Positions 44,656 to 45,163 of a stretch of DNA of 45,163 nt are shown here, one piece after another. Under the pieces are notes generated by a model, which was not told the DNA's origin, searched no databases, and saw nothing but the letters and a program-made list of their open reading frames with translations. How positions within the stretch are numbered: position 1 is the stretch's first letter; every line of letters starts with the position of its first letter. Both the position numbers and the translations under genes were made by a program. Source of the DNA: [Eubacterium] yurii (lineage in GTDB: Bacteria; Bacillota; Clostridia; Peptostreptococcales; Filifactoraceae). The stretch spans positions 1-45,163 of the forward strand of contig FUZS01000022.1 of the NCBI GenBank assembly GCA_900167215.1, written 5' to 3'.

Positions 44656-44665
44656 AGTGGGAGTA
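44656..44665 (+). repeat. Putative right attachment-site copy
   Basis: AGTGGGAGTA, an exact match to the end of guaA, directly right of the last island gene and its hairpin. An island of about 13.7 kb would be bounded by these copies. Confidence 0.35.
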
Positions 44666-44805
44666 GACATATTTTTTCAGAAGTGCCTTATTTTCAAGAT
44701 TTATAGCCTATTAGAATAAGCAACTGGGACAAAATTGGGTAAAGATTTTAAAAAGAATAAATCCAATAATTTTTCAAAGTGTATTACAAATGAATATAAA
44801 AAATT

Positions 44806-44836
44806 AGACCGTAGCTTTAGTGCTTCGGTCTTTTTT
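44806..44836 (+). terminator. Intrinsic terminator, intron target
   Basis: AGACCGTAGC (44806-44815) pairs with GCTTCGGTCT (44822-44831) apart from one T-T mismatch, followed by TTTTTT. Group IIC introns insert right after such structures. Confidence 0.8.
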
Positions 44837-44838
44837 GG

Positions 44839-45163
44839 GTTTGCTCGGAATGGGTGATAACTTGACGGTGAAAGTCCGTTACAGGCTTGGTAGTAGGAAC
44901 TGTTAGCAGAGGGCAAGGGTGTCCATCGTGAGGTGGAATCTGAAGTAAGCTTAATGCAAATTCTCGGTCTGACGAACAGAAATCACATACAAGGCATTTA
45001 TAGGGCGGACGAGCTTGCCTAACAAAGTGAAGTCCAATACTACCCGAACCCTATGGTGTAAATGTGACAGATAGATGAGAGGAAGGTTATCACTCTTAAC
45101 CGGGGAGGTCTTATGTGGCGGTTAATGACAAGTTACCCTTGATACAAACCGAACCCATGCAGT
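44839..45163 (+). ncRNA. Group IIC intron, 5' part (domain I), continues past window
   Basis: The RNA starts GTTTGCTCGGAATGGGTG and shows conserved blocks of the bacterial class C ribozyme: GCAAGGGTGTCC, GTGGAATCTGAAG, CGGTCTGACGAACAG, AAGTGAAGTCC and TTAACCGGGGAGGTCT, in the same order as in the Oceanobacillus iheyensis intron. The reverse transcriptase/maturase and domains V-VI must lie beyond 45163. It is placed two bases after the T-run of an intrinsic terminator, the standard target of this class. It lies just outside the right edge of the island. Confidence 0.85.

Overview
The window is AT-rich, tightly spaced clostridial-type chromosome from an anaerobic low-GC Firmicute. Indicators are a Clostridium/Thermoanaerobacter-type NADP secondary alcohol dehydrogenase, an A-type flavodiiron protein, late cobalamin genes, strong AGGAGG ribosome binding sites, extended -10 promoters and a large FMN-binding surface protein. 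A Peptostreptococcaceae-like (Filifactor/Peptoanaerobacter-type) oral or gut anaerobe would fit, but the species cannot be fixed from sequence alone.

Layout. 1-3932: 3' part of a giant FMN-binding surface protein. 4302-5804 (-): a C_GCAxxG_C_C-type protein and a TDT-family transporter. 7214-9201 (+): secondary alcohol dehydrogenase overlapping a COG0523 GTPase with a CxCC metal motif. 9327-10162 (-): a gene remnant and a CrtO-like membrane protein. 10741-18786 (-): a housekeeping and cobalamin run, in transcription order cobU, cobS, a histidine phosphatase, a Cof-type HAD phosphatase, trmL, rimO, pgsA, recA and a DHH phosphoesterase. 18994-22350 (+): a DUF4825-like protein, a membrane-anchored repeat protein and a CvpA-like protein. 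22607-23194: tandemly duplicated 61-aa membrane proteins. 23308-28933 (+): flavodiiron protein, dtd, rnc, an Elp3-like radical SAM protein and a PhnM-like protein without its metal histidines. 29447-30976: guaA.

From the 3' end of guaA to about 44.7 kb is an accessory island that looks devoted to defence. It holds an Nmad3-like protein, a decayed XRE regulator, and a type I restriction-modification locus: hsdM, hsdS, a tyrosine recombinase, a truncated hsdS', an oppositely oriented hsdS half, a broken HEPN-type gene and hsdR. A decayed dinD and a PHP plus SMC-like ATPase gene (TrlF-like) with a small overlapping partner follow. Four copies of a 14-bp sequence, two in each orientation, bracket the two exchangeable hsdS halves. 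This is a recombinational specificity switch with one hsdS in the full-length state and one in the truncated state. The restriction core and the PHP-ATPase are intact, while three neighbouring accessory genes carry in-frame stops.

Intergenic DNA is unusually rich in MITE-like elements. At least four types (called A-D here) recur. A, B and C share termini close to ATACTAA, and D has 17-bp perfect inverted ends. Two loci show one element nested inside another. The window closes inside domain I of a group IIC intron placed directly after an intrinsic terminator. No tRNA, rRNA or CRISPR array was seen.
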